Of a stretch of DNA of 8,699 bases, positions 6,025 to 8,699 are shown one piece after another. How positions within the stretch are numbered: position 1 is the first letter of the stretch; each line of letters starts with the position of its first letter. The notes under the pieces are model-generated. The model did not search any database. It worked only from the letters and a program-made list of their open reading frames with translations, and was not told the origin of the DNA. The position numbers and the translations under genes are program-made. Source of the DNA: an uncultured Ruminococcus sp. (GTDB lineage Bacteria; Bacillota; Clostridia; Oscillospirales; Acutalibacteraceae); assembly GCA_905234305.1 (NCBI GenBank), contig CAJOHT010000114.1:1-8699 (forward strand), written 5' to 3'.

Positions 6025-6031
6025 CTCCTTA
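6025..6031 (-). promoter_or_regulatory. Shared stop codon and ribosome binding site (TAAGGAG)
   Basis: On the minus strand the TAA of the hemolysin III-family gene (6031-6029) overlaps the AAGGAG (6030-6025) of the lipoprotein gene, whose ATG follows 6 nt later. The arrangement favours coupled translation within one transcript. Confidence 0.75.
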
Positions 6032-6676
6032 TTCGGGCAAATTAATTATCGCAAAGAGTATCGAAAAATAGTGGCAGACGCTGCCGAGCAGGGTGAAGAT
6101 GTGCCAAATCGAGTGAAAATATTTGACCTTTTTAATGGCGTAGAAAATTACGCCTACCGTATAAAAAACTCCGCCGACTATTAAAAGCCAAAGGCTTAAC
6201 GAATCCATAGCGTTTAAAAGCGGTTTTATAGCGAAAATAACTACCCAGCCCATCGCGATATAACAAACTACCGAAGGCTTGCGGAATTTTTCTAGGTCGA
6301 TTGAGTTAAGTATAATTCCGATAATTGCCGCTCCCCAAACTATCCCGAAAAGTATCCAGCCGACAACTCCGCGCATTATGGAAATTGTAATCGGAGTGTA
6401 AGTCCCCGCTATAAGGAAAAATATCGTGTTGTGGTCCATTATTCTGAAAAATTTTTTTGCTTTCTCGTTTGTTATTGAATGATAGAGCGTACTCATACTG
6501 TAGAGTATAATAAGGCTCGCGCCGAATATCGCGCTGCCGACTACCGACCAGGCGCCGCTGTAAATAGCTGACAATACTATAAGTACAGCTGTTCCGCCGA
6601 ACGCAAGCAGGCTTCCGATACCGTGAGTCACCGAACTGAAGATTTCTTCGCCGAGAGTATATCTTTTGAGTTTCAT
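6029..6676 (-). CDS. Hemolysin III / PAQR-family membrane protein
   Basis: The 215-residue, strongly hydrophobic protein has about seven predicted membrane segments, the usual length and topology for bacterial hemolysin III (YqfA/YplQ-type) members of the progestin/adiponectin receptor family. The family's metal-site residues are present: SVTHGIG (His18), STLYHS (Ser62, His66), MDHNTIFFLIAGTYTP (Asp81, His82) and HSIWHIF with CHYF (His188, His192, His202). Related eukaryotic receptors bind zinc and have hydrolase activity; the bacterial role is linked to membrane lipid state, and the hemolysin name is historical. ATG 6676 has GAGGTGG at 6687-6681 just upstream and a near-consensus promoter. 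It is the first gene of a two-gene operon with the lipoprotein hydrolase, both acting at the membrane. Confidence 0.9.
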   Translation of the reverse strand: MKLKRYTLGEEIFSSVTHGIGSLLAFGGTAVLIVLSAIYSGAWSVVGSAIFGASLIILYSMSTLYHSITNEKAKKFFRIMDHNTIFFLIAGTYTPITISIMRGVVGWILFGIVWGAAIIGIILNSIDLEKFRKPSVVCYIAMGWVVIFAIKPLLNAMDSLSLWLLIVGGVFYTVGVIFYAIKKVKYFHSIWHIFTLLGSVCHYFSILFAIINLPE

Positions 6677-6693
6677 AAATCCACCTCGTATTT

Positions 6694-6722
6694 ATTATAA
6701 TACCGAGTTCGGATTATGGCAA
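6694..6722 (-). promoter_or_regulatory. Promoter of the hemolysin III-hydrolase operon
   Basis: On the minus strand TTGCCA (6722-6717) and TATAAT (6699-6694) are separated by exactly 17 bp, close to sigma-A consensus. The spacer contains CCGAACTCGG (6712-6703), a short near-palindrome that could be an operator but may be chance. Confidence 0.78.
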
Positions 6723-6798
6723 TAGCTATTTTATCGGTAAGTGGAAAGTGGCCGCGTATATCCAAAGACAAATAGGGGATAATAAATAATAAAAAATT

Positions 6799-6804
6799 GA
6801 GGTG
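6799..6804 (+). promoter_or_regulatory. Ribosome binding site supporting TTG start at 6811
   Basis: GAGGTG lies 6 nt before TTG 6811. The GTG at 6802 is part of this site and so is unlikely to be the start codon. Confidence 0.6.
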
Positions 6805-6810
6805 ATAAGA

Positions 6811-7029
6811 TTGATTAATGACGAAGAAATGCTGCAGTTTATTTTAAAAAACGCGGAGATGGGATGTCTCGGTATAAACGATATTAAGCCTTACGCGAGC
6901 GGGGATAAATTGACTCAGGCGTTGCGTTCTCAGAACCTCGAGTACGGTCATATCTACCATAACGCGTATAATATCCTGAAAAACCGCGGGTATTCGCCGA
7001 GAAAGATAAGCCGATTTGTGTCGTCGTGA
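6811..7029 (+). CDS. Conserved hypothetical protein, N-terminal half (frameshifted gene)
   Basis: From TTG 6811 the product is 72 residues: MINDEEMLQFILKNAEMGC and on to RKISRFVSS. It is mostly helical, with a first helix rich in acidic and hydrophobic residues and a second around LTQALRSQNLEYGHIYHNA. The pattern recalls two helices of a small four-helix, ferritin-like bundle seen in hypothetical clostridial proteins of about 135-140 residues. I know no function. The reading frame ends at TGA 7027. The following ORF in the +1 frame starts 1 nt later and supplies the missing helices, so the two are probably one gene broken at 7026-7030. No clear promoter is visible; it is divergent from the hemolysin III operon. 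Confidence 0.6.
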   Translation: MINDEEMLQFILKNAEMGCLGINDIKPYASGDKLTQALRSQNLEYGHIYHNAYNILKNRGYSPRKISRFVSS

Positions 7030-7030
7030 G

Positions 7031-7216
7031 ATGAAAAATGACAGTTCCGATTCCCATATAGCGGAGATGATGATACAGGGGAATACGATGGGCGTTCAGA
7101 AAATCGCTCAGCATATTCGGCAGTATAAAGGAAAAAACGAGGTGGTTAATTCCTTAGCCGATAAGCTGATGAGTACCCAGCAGGCAAATATTGAGGAGAT
7201 GAAATCCTATCTGTAA
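7031..7216 (+). CDS. Conserved hypothetical protein, C-terminal half (frameshifted gene)
   Basis: From ATG 7031 the product is 61 residues: MKNDSSDSHIAEMMIQGNTM then helices GVQKIAQHIRQYKG, EVVNSLADKLMSTQQ and ANIEEMKSYL. No usable ribosome binding site precedes the ATG, so translation would depend on restart after the TGA at 7027, one base away (TGAGATG). Removing one base of TCGTGAG joins the two ORFs into a protein of about 134 residues with a continuous helical layout (FVSS-EMKNDSSDSHIA). That supports a +1 frameshift in a single gene rather than two genes. Function unknown. Confidence 0.55.
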   Translation: MKNDSSDSHIAEMMIQGNTMGVQKIAQHIRQYKGKNEVVNSLADKLMSTQQANIEEMKSYL

Positions 7217-7392
7217 GATATCAGCTTTCGGATGGGGTAATTATAAATTGAGGATTGAAAATTGAATTACCGGTAAACAGCGCGTTAAAAAAAGATTCGG
7301 TCGGGAATAGAAGGTTGTTAATTCAGCAATTTTTTATTTCCGACCGACATTCTCTATTTTCAATTTTTATCTCCTTTTAGAATAAAAAATGC
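7217..7392. other. Non-coding gap before the str operon, with nested inverted repeats
   Basis: No coding signal was seen. The gap contains ATTGAAAAT at 7254-7262 facing ATTTTCAAT at 7356-7364. Between them is a 12-bp stem, 7297-7308 with 7336-7347 (one G-U pair), and an inner stem TTGTT at 7315-7319 with AGCAA at 7325-7329. It may be a small non-autonomous repeat element or a terminator. Confidence 0.5.
7286..7347 (-). terminator. Possible minus-strand terminator, or bidirectional stem
   Basis: The stem 7297-7308/7336-7347 is followed on the minus strand, after ATC, by a run of seven T (plus-strand A-run at 7287-7293). On the plus strand the sequence after the stem has only scattered T. No minus-strand gene ends here, so it may instead insulate the str operon or be part of a mobile repeat. 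Confidence 0.4.
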
Positions 7393-7421
7393 TTGACAAA
7401 AGAGAAGTGTTTTGATAAAAT
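7393..7421 (+). promoter_or_regulatory. Strong extended -10 promoter of the str operon
   Basis: TTGACA at 7393-7398, a 17-bp spacer, and TAAAAT at 7416-7421 preceded by TGA (7413-7415), an extended -10. The predicted start near 7428 leaves a leader of about 150 nt before rpsL. Confidence 0.85.
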
Positions 7422-7427
7422 AATTTA

Positions 7428-7581
7428 TTGTCGGATATTGTGAGTTGGTATAGATTTTTAACTATCTAAAATATCTGAAATCGCCGATAAAATCTAAGTT
7501 TTATTGTGCATTTTAACCTTGTTTGTTTTATGGCTGTTATAAAGCCGTTAAAATAAAAATTTTTAAAGAAGGAGGAGAAAT
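7428..7581 (+). other. Long AT-rich leader of rpsL
   Basis: About 150 nt from the predicted transcription start to the rpsL ATG. It has a small GGCT/AGCC stem near 7532-7546 and ends in AAGGAGGAG (7568-7576), a strong ribosome binding site. I see no known riboswitch or T-box. Its length leaves room for leader control, but nothing proves it. Confidence 0.4.
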
Positions 7582-8004
7582 ATGCCAACATTTAACCAGC
7601 TTGTTCGCAAGGGCAGACAGGTATCTGAAAAGAAGGCAAAGGCACCTGCTCTTTTAAAGGGATGGAACTCTCAGAAAAATCGTCCGATTGATCAGACTTC
7701 ACCCCAGAAGAGAGGCGTTTGTACTGCTGTTAAGACAGCTACCCCTAAAAAGCCTAACTCGGCGCTTCGTAAAATCGCCAGAGTAAGACTTTCAAACGGT
7801 ATCGAAGTCAGTTCCTATATTCCCGGCGTAGGTCATAATCTTCAGGAACACTCCGTTGTTCTTATAAGAGGCGGCCGTGTTAAGGACTTACCTGGTGTAC
7901 GTTATCATATTATTCGAGGCACACTCGATACTCAGGGTGTTTCGGGACGTATGCAGGCTCGTTCAAAGTATGGCGCTAAGCGCCCAAAAGCAGGTAAAAA
8001 ATAA
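7582..8004 (+). CDS. rpsL: 30S ribosomal protein S12
   Basis: The 140-residue protein matches S12 throughout: [73 protein letters not shown] and PGVRYH, ending [14 protein letters not shown]12 sits at the decoding centre of the small subunit and controls accuracy. The streptomycin-sensitivity lysines are in wild-type form (Lys57 in TPKKPNS and Lys101 in GRVKDLPG), so no resistance change is visible. Asp102 is the residue thiomethylated in many bacteria. It is the first gene of the operon, with its own strong promoter and AAGGAGGAG site. The N-terminal insert of about 14 residues compared with E. coli is normal for Firmicutes. Confidence 0.99.
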   Translation: MPTFNQLVRKGRQVSEKKAKAPALLKGWNSQKNRPIDQTSPQKRGVCTAVKTATPKKPNSALRKIARVRLSNGIEVSSYIPGVGHNLQEHSVVLIRGGRVKDLPGVRYHIIRGTLDTQGVSGRMQARSKYGAKRPKAGKK

Positions 8005-8622
<618 letters not shown>

Positions 8623-8667
8623 TTTAAACTGTAGTAATGTAAAGGTAATTTAAGAGGAGGATATTTA

Positions 8668-8699
8668 ATGTCAAGACAAGTATCACTCGAACAAACCAG
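8668..8699 (+). CDS. fusA: Elongation factor G, start only (3'-partial)
   Basis: ATG 8668 follows GAGGAGG (8654-8660) by 7 nt and encodes MSRQVSLEQT, the usual start of elongation factor G just before its first GTPase motif. Elongation factor G drives ribosomal translocation. Its place 45 bp after rpsG is the standard str operon order, which makes the call secure despite only ten codons being visible. Confidence 0.9.
   Translation, partial: MSRQVSLEQT

Noticed and set aside
7015..7030. Programmed +1 frameshift like prfB
   Set aside because: There is no CUU before the UGA and no stimulatory Shine-Dalgarno at the right spacing; a mutation is simpler.

Overview
The window looks like chromosome from a low-GC, Gram-positive gut-type Clostridia, most likely a Ruminococcus or other Oscillospiraceae relative (inference). 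Supporting signs are strong AGGAGG-type ribosome binding sites, TTG and GTG starts, a lipoprotein signal, BspA-type leucine-rich repeats with a lysine-rich C-terminal domain, a stand-alone PduL phosphotransacylase, and an rpsL-rpsG-fusA order.

Left part (1-1248): remnant of a mobilizable or conjugative element. It holds the C-terminal two thirds of a RepA-like AAA ATPase. A 380-bp non-coding stretch follows that is dense in structure: two facing arrays of 9-bp repeats, an 84-nt nested hairpin, and an oriT-like cluster of inverted repeats. Next come the first 39 codons of a MobC-like ribbon-helix-helix mobilization protein. At about 1248/1249 this reading frame runs straight into a leucine-rich-repeat gene, so the rest of the element (the rest of mobC, relaxase, integrase) is missing.

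Middle-left (1249-3445): a BspA-like surface protein gene that has lost its 5' end and signal peptide to that junction. It is also cut by an in-frame TGA at 1607. It continues with an Ig-like segment, more repeats, a Pro/Thr linker and a lysine-rich domain, and ends at a clear terminator.

Middle (3446-6722): a broken family-4 uracil-DNA glycosylase gene on the minus strand, divergent from an intact cytosolic pduL. A strong terminator separates pduL from a minus-strand operon of hemolysin III-family membrane protein and class C beta-lactamase-like lipoprotein. That operon has a near-consensus promoter.

Right part (6811-8699): a small conserved protein split by a +1 frameshift into two short ORFs. 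A 365-bp gap follows with nested inverted repeats. The str operon then starts at its own strong extended -10 promoter: rpsL, rpsG and the first codons of fusA.

The housekeeping genes are intact, but three or four other genes carry disabling lesions: a recombination junction, a nonsense codon, an internal deletion with frameshift, and a +1 shift. The most interesting material is the structured origin/transfer region of the mobile element and the element-to-LRR junction. I did not find an intact novel multi-gene system.
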